Positions 28,797 through 36,499 of a DNA stretch of 64,000 nucleotides are shown piece after piece; within the stretch, counting starts at the first letter, position 1; every line of letters begins with the position of its first letter. The position numbers and the translations under genes are program-made. This stretch comes from Acidimicrobiaceae bacterium (GTDB lineage Bacteria > Actinomycetota > Acidimicrobiia > Acidimicrobiales > Ilumatobacteraceae). The notes beneath the pieces were generated by a model. The model was given only the letters and a program-made list of their open reading frames with translations, ran no database searches and had not been told where the DNA came from. The stretch is taken from NCBI GenBank assembly GCA_016722025.1, contig JADKGZ010000001.1:62001-126000 (forward strand). The letters are read 5' to 3'.

Positions 28797-28859
28797 GCAA
28801 ATGATGATGATCGCGCCGACGAAGCCCGAGGGCATGCGCAGCGGTGCGAGCGAAGTCAT
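28794..28859 (-). CDS. cimA leader peptide (Ile attenuator)
   Basis: A 21-residue open frame, ATG at 28859, TAG ending at 28794. It ends AIIIIC, with codons ATC ATC ATC ATT just before the stop. Consecutive codons for the pathway's product are the hallmark of ribosome-mediated attenuation: ribosome stalling when charged tRNA-Ile is scarce would let transcription continue into cimA. A shorter start at 28835 is possible. The predicted promoter places the transcript start on the ATG, so the peptide is probably made from a leaderless message. Confidence 0.82.
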   Translation of the reverse strand: MTSLAPLRMPSGFVGAIIIIC

Positions 28860-28865
28860 GCCGCC

Positions 28866-28894
28866 ATTCAACCTCGGTTTTCGGTCCGCGTCAA
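28866..28894 (-). promoter_or_regulatory. Promoter of the cimA leader
   Basis: On the minus strand, -35 TTGACG (28894-28889) and -10 TTGAAT (28871-28866) are 17 bp apart. Six bases separate the -10 box from the ATG of the leader peptide, so transcription should begin at or next to that A. Confidence 0.65.
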
Positions 28895-29221
28895 CGTGTG
28901 GCCTGTGCACAACCTGTGCGTGAACGGTGGACGAACGAGAAACTTCTGTGTGTAACCCGCCTTCTCTGCGGATAACCCTGTGGGCACCGAAAATACCTCT
29001 TGACCAGCGCAAACGTGGAGAGCAGAGTGATCCTCGTACCGGACAGCGCACGCCAACCGGAACCCGAGGAACGGTGCCGCACAGTCGGGGCAGCCAGCAA
29101 TGGCGGTCACGACCAGCGGAGGGCCAACCGGGTTCACGAGGTGGAAGCGGGGACGGTAGGAGGATGATCCTGACGCCACGCTGCGAACCTTCGGGGGAGC
29201 CGGCGGGGTGGCTGGGGAAGC

Positions 29222-29344
29222 GGAACCGGGCAACCGGGGAGGCCGATCTGGCGGTCGAGGCGAAGGAAGTCGCAGTCGGGCAACCGGCGGCGGCGGAGAG
29301 CGCAGCGGCTTCACTGCTGAGGATGGAACCGGGCAACCGGGGAG
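29222..29344 (+). repeat. 20-bp direct repeat within the candidate RNA
   Basis: GGAACCGGGCAACCGGGGAG occurs at 29222-29241 and again at 29325-29344, with a degenerate copy near 29275. Each copy forms a GCAA-capped hairpin. Confidence 0.8.
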
Positions 29345-29465
29345 ACAGTCGGCAAAAGCGGATCGCCCGCCGAAGCGCAAGCTCCGACGGGCGATGACAT
29401 TGGTCGAGACGGAGGCTAACGCCCGAGGAACGATCGGTGGTGGATCACCCTCCGACCCAGGAGTC

Positions 29466-29521
29466 GCCCCGGGCGGCGCGCAGGCTTCGGCCAGCAGCGC
29501 AGCCCGGGGCGCTTCGCTTTT
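29466..29521 (+). terminator. Rho-independent terminator of the candidate RNA
   Basis: Nine-base arms GCCCCGGGC and GCCCGGGGC enclose a 27-nt loop region and are followed by GCTTCGCTTTT. It lies 40 bp before the ureohydrolase gene, so it separates that gene from transcripts coming from upstream. Confidence 0.6.
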
Positions 29522-29564
29522 ACCGTCGTCGGGCGCGATGCGAGGCGAGGGCTACCGTGGCCAC

Positions 29565-30593
29565 GTGACCGAACCTCGCCGCGAGATCTCCGCCAGCTAC
29601 CAGCAGCAGCTCGACCAGGGCTACAACTTCGGCAGCGTGCGCACGTTCGGCCAGCGGCCGCTGCTCACCTCGCCCGAGCAGCTCGACGAGTGGCAGCCCG
29701 ACGTGGCCGTGGTCGGTGCCCCGTTCGACCTGGGCACCACCAACCGGCCCGGCGCCCGCTTCGGCCCGCGTGCCCTGCGCGCCGACGCCTACCAGTCGGG
29801 CACGTACCACCTGGGTCTCGGGCTGGAGATGTACGACTGGATGGATGTCGTCGACTACGGCGACGCCGCCTGCCCCAACGGCCTCGTCGACGAGAGCCTG
29901 GCCAACATCAAGGCCCGCGTGCACGAGGTGGCCAGCCGGCGCATCGTGCCGTTCGTGATCGGCGGCGACCACACCATCACCTGGCCCTCGGCCACCGCCG
30001 TCGCCGACGTGTACGGCTACGGCAACGTGGGCATGGTGCACTTCGACGCCCACGCCGACACCGCCGACCACTGCGACGGCAACCTGGCCAGCCATGGCAC
30101 GCCCATGCGCCGGCTGATCGAGAGTGGCGCCATCCCCGGCAAGAACTTCATCCAGATCGGCCTGCGCAGCTACTGGCCGCCGGAGGCGACCTGGGATTGG
30201 ATGGCCGAGCAGGGCATGCGCTGGCACCTGATGGACGAGATCTGGGATCGCGGCTTCCACGCGGTGATGGCCGACGCAGTGGCCGAAGCCCTCGACGGGC
30301 CCGAGCACCTGTACATCTCGATCGACATCGACTCGCTCGACCCCGCGTACGCGCCCGCCACCGGCACACCCGAGCCGGGCGGCATCGTCGCGGCCGACCT
30401 GATGCGCATCGTCCGCGAGCTCGCGTACCGTCACCACGTGGTGGCCATGGACGTGGTGGAGGTGGCCCCCGCCTACGACCAGGCCGACGTCACCATCAAC
30501 GTCGCTCATCGCCTGTTCACCGAGTGCCTGGCCGGCATGGCAGCCAAGCGCCGCGATGCCGCCGGCGCCCCCAAGGGACGCCCCGCCCGTTGA
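29565..30593 (+). CDS. speB: Agmatinase-type ureohydrolase
   Basis: A binuclear manganese ureohydrolase of 342 residues. The metal ligands are visible: GGDHTITW near residue 131, HFDAHADT near 158, and SIDIDSLDPAYAP near 250. The family also includes guanidinobutyrase, guanidinopropionase and formimidoylglutamase, so agmatinase (agmatine to putrescine and urea) is the likely but not proven activity. Putrescine is a substrate of homospermidine synthase, whose gene lies at 50832. The GTG at 29565 fits the conserved N-terminus; an ATG at 29538 is an alternative. Confidence 0.85.
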   Translation: MTEPRREISASYQQQLDQGYNFGSVRTFGQRPLLTSPEQLDEWQPDVAVVGAPFDLGTTNRPGARFGPRALRADAYQSGTYHLGLGLEMYDWMDVVDYGDAACPNGLVDESLANIKARVHEVASRRIVPFVIGGDHTITWPSATAVADVYGYGNVGMVHFDAHADTADHCDGNLASHGTPMRRLIESGAIPGKNFIQIGLRSYWPPEATWDWMAEQGMRWHLMDEIWDRGFHAVMADAVAEALDGPEHLYISIDIDSLDPAYAPATGTPEPGGIVAADLMRIVRELAYRHHVVAMDVVEVAPAYDQADVTINVAHRLFTECLAGMAAKRRDAAGAPKGRPAR

Positions 30594-30613
30594 TCGGTTG
30601 TAGTCTCGAACCC

Positions 30614-31063
30614 ATGGTACGCAGGATCGTGATCCGCAAGGCGGAGCTCCTCGCCGGCGAGCCTGTGATCGAAGTGTTCCGCATCAACCAGAGCAATCTC
30701 CGTGCCGCACTCCGGTTCGGTACCGTCTTCGCCGTGCTCATGGCACTGAGGTTCCTGCCCGACTCGCCCTTGGTGGTCCAGTGGGCAGCGGCGCTCGCTG
30801 TGTCGTACCTCGTCTTCGTGTTGCTCGATCCGGGGGCGTACATCGCCTTCACGGCCACCGGGGCCGTGCTGATGGCGAGCGGCCGGTTCCTGCCGCGACC
30901 CGTCCGCGTCGTGCGGCCAATCAGCACCGATGACGTCGCGTTCGGGAAGAACATCTACGGCGAGTGGATGCAAATCAACGGCATTGCCGTCACCGGCGAC
31001 CGGGATGGAATGCGCCGGATGCTTGCGGCCATGGCCGACCGTTCACCCGTTCGCGCAAGCTGA
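30614..31063 (+). CDS. Small membrane protein, paralogue of the next gene
   Basis: A 149-residue protein with two hydrophobic stretches (about residues 31-50 and 55-95) and a soluble C-terminus. I do not recognise a family. The C-terminal pattern VRPISTDDVAF...GMRRMLAAMAD resembles VRPVHPDEVSY...RLRRMLTGGAA of the following gene, so the two look like tandem paralogues. ATG start at 30614, 20 bp after the ureohydrolase stop, so they may share a transcript. Confidence 0.75.
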   Translation: MVRRIVIRKAELLAGEPVIEVFRINQSNLRAALRFGTVFAVLMALRFLPDSPLVVQWAAALAVSYLVFVLLDPGAYIAFTATGAVLMASGRFLPRPVRVVRPISTDDVAFGKNIYGEWMQINGIAVTGDRDGMRRMLAAMADRSPVRAS

Positions 31064-31075
31064 GCGCGACACGCC

Positions 31076-31516
31076 GTGTCGATGCACACTCGCACGCTCG
31101 ATCGGGCCGGCCGCCTCGCCGACGAGCTGGTCGTCGATGCGCTGTTCATCGTCCGCCGCAAGCGGTGGCACTGGCCCGCGGTGATCGTGGGGCTGATGCT
31201 CGGCACCGCGCTCGGAGCCGCCATCGGCCAGCCGCTGGCAGTGGCGTTCCTGGCGCTCATCGGTGGCGGCCTGGGCATGAACGTGGGCTCCGACTTCCGC
31301 TTCATCGCCCGCTCGCCAACCCGTGTGCTGCTCTACGAGTCCAGCCGCGTGATCGGCCTACCCACCGAGCTGGTGCGGCCCGTCCACCCCGACGAGGTGT
31401 CGTACGCACCCTCTGGCCCGGCGATGCACCTCACCGTCGGCGGCGAAGTGCACGTGATGGCCCGCCAGCACGCCGCCCGCCTGCGCCGGATGCTCACCGG
31501 TGGAGCGGCAGCGTGA
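31076..31516 (+). CDS. Small membrane protein, paralogue of the preceding gene
   Basis: A 146-residue protein with two hydrophobic segments (about residues 34-52 and 54-72) and a C-terminal soluble domain (VRPVHPDEVSYAPSGPAMHL). It resembles the preceding protein in layout and C-terminal motif. Function unknown. GTG start at 31076 (ATG at 31082 also possible), 12 bp after the previous stop. Confidence 0.75.
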   Translation: MSMHTRTLDRAGRLADELVVDALFIVRRKRWHWPAVIVGLMLGTALGAAIGQPLAVAFLALIGGGLGMNVGSDFRFIARSPTRVLLYESSRVIGLPTELVRPVHPDEVSYAPSGPAMHLTVGGEVHVMARQHAARLRRMLTGGAAA

Positions 31517-31544
31517 TGCTCGACATCGCTACGATCCGACCGTG

Positions 31545-31787
31545 ATGAGCGGCTTCAGCGCACGCAACGCCCGACGGGAGGCTGCCGAGATGCAGACCCT
31601 CGCGGCCGACGCGAGCAGGATCTTCGGCGGCTCGCAGATCAGCGCAACGGCGATCGTGGTGCGCCGCGCGCCGCTGGGCACAGTCGCGGCACAGGCCGTG
31701 TTGGTTGCCCTCAGCGCTGGAGTGGTCGTCTGGCGGCTGCTCGCCGGCTCCATGCCGATCTACCTGCTCTTGCTGCCGACCTGGTGA
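31545..31787 (+). CDS. Small hypothetical membrane protein
   Basis: An 80-residue protein with a charged N-terminus (SARNARREAAEMQTLAAD) and one C-terminal hydrophobic segment (about residues 48-78, ending LLLLPTW). No family recognised. ATG at 31545 after TCCGACCGTG; support is moderate because the ribosome binding site is weak, but it continues the run of small membrane genes on this strand. Confidence 0.5.
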   Translation: MSGFSARNARREAAEMQTLAADASRIFGGSQISATAIVVRRAPLGTVAAQAVLVALSAGVVVWRLLAGSMPIYLLLLPTW

Positions 31788-31877
31788 GCAGTTCGTACCG
31801 TCGACCCAGCTCAGCCGCGAAGGTTTGGAGTGGATCGCCGCGGCCGCACTTCGCAGCACAGCCGTTGAGGTGAAATC

Positions 31878-32387
31878 ATGAACACACCGCGAGTCGAGCA
31901 ACCGGTGATGCCGGGGTATGGCGTGGAGACGCCGGAGTGGCGCGGGTTGCCGTGGGAGTGGGCCGCCGAACGCTTGGTGGGCACACGCAACTACTGGGTG
32001 GTCACCGCCTCTGCCACCGGCCAGCCGCATTCGTTGCCGGTGTGGGGCGTGTGGCACGACGCCGAGCAGCGGTTCATGTTCAGCTGCGCCCATGGCTCGA
32101 AGAAGGCCCGCAACCTGGCCTCGAACCCGCAGATGGCGTTCACCAACGACGACACAGTCGAGTGCGTGTCGGTGCAGGGCACGGCTGCGCTTGTCGCGGA
32201 GCCGGCGCGGCTGAGCGAGTGGGTCGATCGTTACGTGGCCAAGTACGGCGCCGAGGTAGGCCCCGAGCTGGGCGACTTCGTGCGTCAGAACGCCGTCTAC
32301 GAAGTCACCCCATCGCTCGCCTTCTCGGTGATCGAACGCGCCGACGAGTTCGCCACACGAGCAACCCGCTGGCGCTTCGCGCCCTGA
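31878..32387 (+). CDS. Pyridoxamine 5'-phosphate oxidase-like (FMN/F420-binding) protein
   Basis: A 169-residue split-barrel flavin-binding protein. The family pattern is YWVVTASATGQPHSLPVWGVW near residue 40, followed by FMFSCAHGSKKARNLASNPQ and a strand VSVQGTAALV. In actinobacteria such proteins bind FMN, F420 or haem, and many reduce unknown substrates with F420H2. ATG at 31878 is preceded by GTTGAGGTGAAATC. It stands alone, convergent with a small gene downstream. Confidence 0.85.
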   Translation: MNTPRVEQPVMPGYGVETPEWRGLPWEWAAERLVGTRNYWVVTASATGQPHSLPVWGVWHDAEQRFMFSCAHGSKKARNLASNPQMAFTNDDTVECVSVQGTAALVAEPARLSEWVDRYVAKYGAEVGPELGDFVRQNAVYEVTPSLAFSVIERADEFATRATRWRFAP

Positions 32388-32402
32388 CCGGCGAACCGCC
32401 GA

Positions 32403-32765
32403 TCAGAGTTGTTGCGCTTGCACCAACACTCCGGCTGCGCGGAAGGTGGCTTCCAGATCGGCAGCGAGAGCATCGAAGTTCTTGGTGGTGCGATGCGCTC
32501 CGACGGCACCGCCCATGTAGCCCTTCGAGCTCTTGTCGAGCCGGATGACGCCTTGGCCGCCCGGGCCGGTGCGCACGATGAGCCCGACCTTGAAGTACTG
32601 CGCGAACGCACCGGCGAGCGCGTTGGCGATCTTGTTGCCACGCTCGGCGATGGCATCCCAGTCGGTGCTCCAGGTGAGCTTGAACTTGCGGGTCTCCAGC
32701 GCCTCGATGACCGTGGCCTTGGCACGGTTGGCGTCACCGGCGACGACGAACTCGATTGCATCCAT
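32403..32765 (-). CDS. Small conserved hypothetical protein
   Basis: A 120-residue soluble protein, unrecognised. It begins MDAIEFVVAGDANRAKATV and contains KLTWSTDWDAIAERGNK, then GLIVRTGPGGQGVIRLDK and a C-terminal helix (FDALAADLEATFRAAGV). The alternating strands and helices suggest a compact alpha/beta fold. The ATG at 32765 is preferred over an upstream in-frame ATG at 32792. It lies downstream of ilvE on the same strand, 50 bp from its stop. Confidence 0.7.
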   Translation of the reverse strand: MDAIEFVVAGDANRAKATVIEALETRKFKLTWSTDWDAIAERGNKIANALAGAFAQYFKVGLIVRTGPGGQGVIRLDKSSKGYMGGAVGAHRTTKNFDALAADLEATFRAAGVLVQAQQL

Positions 32766-32815
32766 CGCCGCAATGTAACGCACACCGCGCATCGGATTCG
32801 GCGGAGGCGTCGGGG

Positions 32816-33733
32816 TCAGACCGCCAGCTCACACCAGTGCGCGTACTTGGCCTCCTGGCCGCGCACGGTGCGAGCGTAGACGTCGGCGATCGCCTTCGTC
32901 TTCGGGCCCGGGCACGGCACCTTGCGCTCGTCGACCGAGTTCACCGAGCTGACCTCGGCGGCGGTGCCGCAGACGAAGATCTCCTCGGCGATGTACAGGT
33001 CGCTGCGGGCGAGGTTGTCGACACGCACGTCGAAACCCAGGTCGCTGGCGATGGCAGTGACCGTGTCCTGGGTGATGCCGGCCAACGCGCCTGCGGAGGT
33101 GGGCGGCGTGAGGATGATGCCATTGCGCACCGCGAAGAGGTTCTCGCCGGTGCACTCGGCCACCAGCCCGTTGGGGGCCAGCATGATGGCTTCGTCGTAG
33201 CCGGCCTTCAGCGCCTCCACCTTGGCGAGCGAGCTGTTCACGTAGTTGCCCGTGGTCTTCGAGGCCGGCGGCATGGTGTTGTGGTCGTGGCGCGTCCACG
33301 ACGAGATCTTCATGCGCACGCCCTTGTTGACCGCGTCGTCGCCCAGGTAGGCGCCCCACGGCCAGCAGGCGATGGCGACATCGACGCTGCAGGGCAGGGT
33401 GTTGAGCCCCATCTCGCCGTAGCCGTAGTAGGCGATCGGGCGGATGTAGCAGCTGGGCAGGCCGGTGCTGGCGACCGTGGCCTTGGTGGCCGCAACGAGC
33501 TCCTCCACCGAGTAGGGGATCTCCATGCCGACGATCTTCGCCGAGTTGTGCAGGCGCTGGATGTGCTCGGTGAGGCGGAACACGGCCGGGCCATCAGCGG
33601 TCTCGTAGGCGCGGATGCCCTCGAACACGCCGGTGCCGTAGTGCAGGGTGTGCGTGAGCACGTGGATCTGAGCATCGGCCCACGCCACCAGCTCGCCGTT
33701 CATCCAGATCTTCGGTGTCGTTTGAATCGGCAT
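32816..33733 (-). CDS. ilvE: Branched-chain amino acid aminotransferase
   Basis: PLP fold-type IV aminotransferase, last step of leucine, isoleucine and valine synthesis. The 305 residues match the short bacterial IlvE class. Recognisable blocks are IWMNGELVAWADAQIHVLTH at the N-terminus, LHYGTGVFEGIRAY near residue 30, the Lys-containing GNYVNSSLAKVEALKAG near 155, and the class signature LAPNGLVAECTGENLFAV near 178. It lies 66 bp downstream of leuB on the same strand, so the two probably form an operon. Start is the ATG at 33733. Confidence 0.95.
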   Translation of the reverse strand: MPIQTTPKIWMNGELVAWADAQIHVLTHTLHYGTGVFEGIRAYETADGPAVFRLTEHIQRLHNSAKIVGMEIPYSVEELVAATKATVASTGLPSCYIRPIAYYGYGEMGLNTLPCSVDVAIACWPWGAYLGDDAVNKGVRMKISSWTRHDHNTMPPASKTTGNYVNSSLAKVEALKAGYDEAIMLAPNGLVAECTGENLFAVRNGIILTPPTSAGALAGITQDTVTAIASDLGFDVRVDNLARSDLYIAEEIFVCGTAAEVSSVNSVDERKVPCPGPKTKAIADVYARTVRGQEAKYAHWCELAV

Positions 33734-33799
33734 CCTGGCCCCTCTTGTGTTGGGTCGTCTCGTGTTGGGCGTGGGGTGACGCTGGCGAGCAGCGCCGGG

Positions 33800-34789
33800 T
33801 CAGCCTGCCACGCGAGCGGCGATTTGGGAACCGATCTCGCTGGTGCTGCCGGTAACAGCCTCGGCGCACGCAGCGCGGATGCGCTCGGCCGCGGCGTTCT
33901 CGCCGAGGAAGTCGAGCATCAGCGCTGCGCTGAGGATGGCCGCAGTGGGATTGGCCTTGCCGGTGCCCACGATGTCGGGCGCCGAGCCGTGCACCGGCTC
34001 GAACATGCTGGGGCCGGTGCGCGCCGGGTTGAGGTTGGCGCTGCTGGCCAGCCCGACGCCGCCGCTGACGGCGCCGCCGAGGTCGGTGAGGATGTCGCCG
34101 AACAGGTTGTCGGTGACGATCACGTCGTAGCGCTGCGGGTCCTGCACGAAGTAGATGCACGCCGCGTCGACGTGGTTGTACGCGGTGGTCACCTCCGGGT
34201 AGCCGGCAGCGACCGCGTCGAACGCGCGCTGCCACAAGTCGCCGGCGAACGTGAGCACGTTGGTCTTGTGCACCAGCGTGACGTGCTTGCGTCGTGTCAT
34301 CGCCAGCTCGAACGCATACCGACAGGCACGCTCGGCGCCCATCCAGGTGTTGACCGAACCCTGCGTGGCCACCTCGTGCACCGTGCCCTTGCGCAGCACG
34401 CCACCCTCGCCCACGTACGGGCCTTCGGTGTTCTCGCGGATGACGACGAAGTCGTGCCGCACGGACCCGCCCGGAGCGGTGCCGATGAAGGGCCGCTGGT
34501 TGATGTACAGGTCGAGCTCGAAGCGCATCTTCAGCAGCAGGCCACGCTCGATGACCCCCGGGGGCACCTCCGGCGTGCCCACCGCACCGAGCAGGATGCA
34601 GTCGAACCCGCGCAGCTGGTCGAGCACGCCATCGCTGAGGATCTCGCCGTCGCGCAAGTAGCGCGCCCCACCGAGATCGAAGTCGGTGGTGTCGATGTCG
34701 ACCCCCGCCGCCCGAACCACCTTCAACGCTTCGGCCGTGACCTCCGGGCCGATCCCGTCGCCACCGATGACTGCAATGCGATGTGCCAT
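33800..34789 (-). CDS. leuB: 3-isopropylmalate dehydrogenase
   Basis: Third enzyme of leucine synthesis, oxidative decarboxylation of 3-isopropylmalate with NAD. The 329 residues fit the shorter actinobacterial LeuB. It begins MAHRIAVIGGDGIGPEV; the substrate/metal region is IRENTEGPYVGEGG near residue 100, VHKTNVLTFAGDLW near 160, and DNLFGDILTDLGGAVSGGVG near 215, and the nucleotide region is FEPVHGSAPDIVGTGKANP near 250. It is followed by ilvE. Its start faces greA across 265 bp that hold a long palindrome, and no leader peptide was found there. Confidence 0.96.
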   Translation of the reverse strand: MAHRIAVIGGDGIGPEVTAEALKVVRAAGVDIDTTDFDLGGARYLRDGEILSDGVLDQLRGFDCILLGAVGTPEVPPGVIERGLLLKMRFELDLYINQRPFIGTAPGGSVRHDFVVIRENTEGPYVGEGGVLRKGTVHEVATQGSVNTWMGAERACRYAFELAMTRRKHVTLVHKTNVLTFAGDLWQRAFDAVAAGYPEVTTAYNHVDAACIYFVQDPQRYDVIVTDNLFGDILTDLGGAVSGGVGLASSANLNPARTGPSMFEPVHGSAPDIVGTGKANPTAAILSAALMLDFLGENAAAERIRAACAEAVTGSTSEIGSQIAARVAG

Positions 34790-34900
34790 AAGTGTGGAAC
34801 CGTACCGCCTGGCCCGGCCATCTTCCGAATGGCGCGATCGGTCAGCGCATCGCCTCGGCCGGTCGCGGGAAGACCCGCACCACCGAGCGCCTCAGCGGTG

Positions 34901-34975
34901 CCGTTGCGCCCGCAACTGGGGCTCCCCGGAAGCGCACGTACAGTTCTGGGGAGCCCCAGTTGCGGGGCGCAACGG
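34901..34975. repeat. Intergenic palindromic element, copy 2 (extended arms)
   Basis: The core 34912-34963 has arms GCAACTGGGGCTCCCC and GGGGAGCCCCAGTTGC and is related to the element at 21942-21995. Here the arms extend outward (CCGTTGCGCC at 34901 with GGCGCAACGG at 34966), giving about 26 pairs with one bulge. It lies between the divergent leuB and greA starts, so it is not a simple terminator. Confidence 0.8.
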
Positions 34976-35054
34976 TTCGCCCAGTCGCCTGCCGCCGGCA
35001 TCGCGGCCGGCGCCTACCCTGCGCGCCGGCGGCGCAGGTAGGCTCGGCACCCTT

Positions 35055-35528
35055 ATGGCCAGCACCCACCTGTCCCGAGCTGCCTTCGAACGCCTGCAGG
35101 CCGAGCACTACGACCTCACCACTCGCGGCCGCATCGAGGTGGCCCAGAAGATCGAAGCCGCACGCCTGCTGGGCGACCTCAGCGAGAACGGCGACTACCA
35201 CGCGGCGAAGGACGAGCAAGGCCACATGGAAGGCCGCATCCGCCAGCTCGAGCACCTGCTCGAGCACGCGGAGATCATCGAGACCGGCGATGAGGGTGTG
35301 GTCGCCACCGGCACCATCGTCACCATCATGTACGAAGGCGACACGCCCGAGATGGCCGAGACCTACCTCGTGGGCCACATGGAAGAGAAGGTGGGCGAGC
35401 TCGACATCATGAGCCCGCAGTCGCCCATCGGCGCGGCGCTGCTGGGCGCGGCCGAAGGCCACTGGGTGGAGTACCAGGCACCCAACGGCATGCTGCGCGT
35501 GCAGGTGCTGAAGGTGGCATTCGCCTGA
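35055..35528 (+). CDS. greA: Transcription elongation factor GreA
   Basis: Rescues backtracked RNA polymerase by stimulating transcript cleavage. The 157-residue length is normal. The N-terminal coiled coil carries the tip acidic region in LGDLSENGDYHAAKDEQG near residue 40, and the C-terminal FKBP-like domain ends with SPIGAALLGAAEGHWVEYQA. The ATG at 35055 begins the conserved reading. An alpha/beta hydrolase gene follows after 28 bp. Confidence 0.95.
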   Translation: MASTHLSRAAFERLQAEHYDLTTRGRIEVAQKIEAARLLGDLSENGDYHAAKDEQGHMEGRIRQLEHLLEHAEIIETGDEGVVATGTIVTIMYEGDTPEMAETYLVGHMEEKVGELDIMSPQSPIGAALLGAAEGHWVEYQAPNGMLRVQVLKVAFA

Positions 35529-35556
35529 GTGGCATGGCCGACGGCGAGGTGACCTG

Positions 35557-36492
35557 ATGTCCATCCGCGACGGCGCGGCAACAGAGGACCGGCCCCACCT
35601 GCCCAACGGCGCGGCCATGGAGCTTCCCGGTCGCGGCACCACGTTCGTGCGCACGATGGCCGGTCCGCCACACGCCCCCACCGTGCTGCTGCTGCACGGC
35701 TGGACCGCCAGCGCCGACCTGAACTGGTTCACGTGCTACCGGCCGCTCTCGCGCCACTACCGCGTGGTGGCGATCGACCATCGCGGTCATGGCCGCGGCA
35801 TCCGCTCGAAGAAGGCCTTCCGGCTGGAGGATTGCGCCGACGACGCGCTGGCGGTGTGCGACGTGCTCGGCATCGACAAGGTCATCCCCGTCGGCTACTC
35901 GATGGGTGGCCCGATCGCGCAGCTCATCTGGCGACGGCACCCGGAACGCGTTCGCGGGCTTGCGCTGTGCGCCACCGCCCCATACTTCCTCACCTCGCGC
36001 GAGGAGAAGCTGGGCTTCATCGGCCTGTCGGGTCTTGCCACCCTTGCCCGCCTCACACCTACGCAGGCGAGGCAGTGGCTCACCGAGCAGTTCTACCTGC
36101 AGCGCAAGAGCAGCGAGTGGGAGCCGTGGGCCATCCAGGAGGCCTCGCTGCACGACTGGCGGATGGTGCTCGAGGCCGGCCGCTGCATCGGCAAGTTCAA
36201 CTCACGGGAGTGGATCGCCGACATCGACGTACCCACCTCGGTGCTCATCACCATGCGCGATCGTGTGGTGCCGGTGCGTCGCCAGGTGAGGCTGTTCGAG
36301 AGCATCCCCAAGGCCGAGGCGTTCCGCGTCGACGGCGACCACGACTCCGTCGTCGCCAATGCCGAGCGCTTCGTGCCCACGTTGCTGCGGGCCGTGGCAT
36401 CGGTCGTCGAGCGCTCTGCGCCGCCGCCGCACAAGGCTGCGCACGAACCACCTCACGAACCACCGCACGAGCAACCGAACGACCACCGATGA
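35557..36492 (+). CDS. Alpha/beta hydrolase
   Basis: A 311-residue alpha/beta-hydrolase. The oxyanion turn is LLLHGWTASAD near residue 50, the nucleophile elbow is GYSMGG with Ser near residue 113, the acid is expected around VLITMRDRVVP near 232, and the His is in DGDHDSVV near 260. Enzymes of this type include esterases, haloperoxidase-like and C-C hydrolases; no substrate is evident. The C-terminus carries a short low-complexity tail (HEPPHEPPHEQP). It is followed after 7 bp by the AarF-type kinase gene. Confidence 0.9.
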   Translation: MSIRDGAATEDRPHLPNGAAMELPGRGTTFVRTMAGPPHAPTVLLLHGWTASADLNWFTCYRPLSRHYRVVAIDHRGHGRGIRSKKAFRLEDCADDALAVCDVLGIDKVIPVGYSMGGPIAQLIWRRHPERVRGLALCATAPYFLTSREEKLGFIGLSGLATLARLTPTQARQWLTEQFYLQRKSSEWEPWAIQEASLHDWRMVLEAGRCIGKFNSREWIADIDVPTSVLITMRDRVVPVRRQVRLFESIPKAEAFRVDGDHDSVVANAERFVPTLLRAVASVVERSAPPPHKAAHEPPHEPPHEQPNDHR

Positions 36493-36499
36493 GCAACCG

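Larger units (their letters stand above)
29000..29521 (+). ncRNA. Candidate structured non-coding RNA of unknown class, about 490 nt
   Basis: No plausible gene is seen between the cimA leader and the ureohydrolase. The plus strand holds repeated hairpins capped by GCAA tetraloops: GCCA-GCAA-TGGC (29093-29104), CCGG-GCAA-CCGG (about 29226-29237 and 29329-29340), TCGG-GCAA-CCGG (about 29277-29288) and AGC-GCAA-GCT (about 29375-29384), plus a TTCG-type loop near 29190. ATCCTCGTACCG at 29030 can pair with CGGTAGGAGGAT at 29154. A TTGACC box at 29000 and CAGAGT at 29023 are 17 bp apart. The region ends in GCCCCGGGC...GCCCGGGGC (29466-29510) followed by GCTTCGCTTTT. GNRA loops exist only on this strand. 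It lacks the conserved RNase P and tmRNA sequences, so the class is unknown. Confidence 0.5.

Noticed and set aside
29030..29521. RNase P RNA, tmRNA or SRP RNA in the gene-free region
   Set aside because: The conserved GAGGAAAGTCC of RNase P, the tRNA-like ends of tmRNA and the GGAAGGAAGCA-type SRP loop are absent on both strands.
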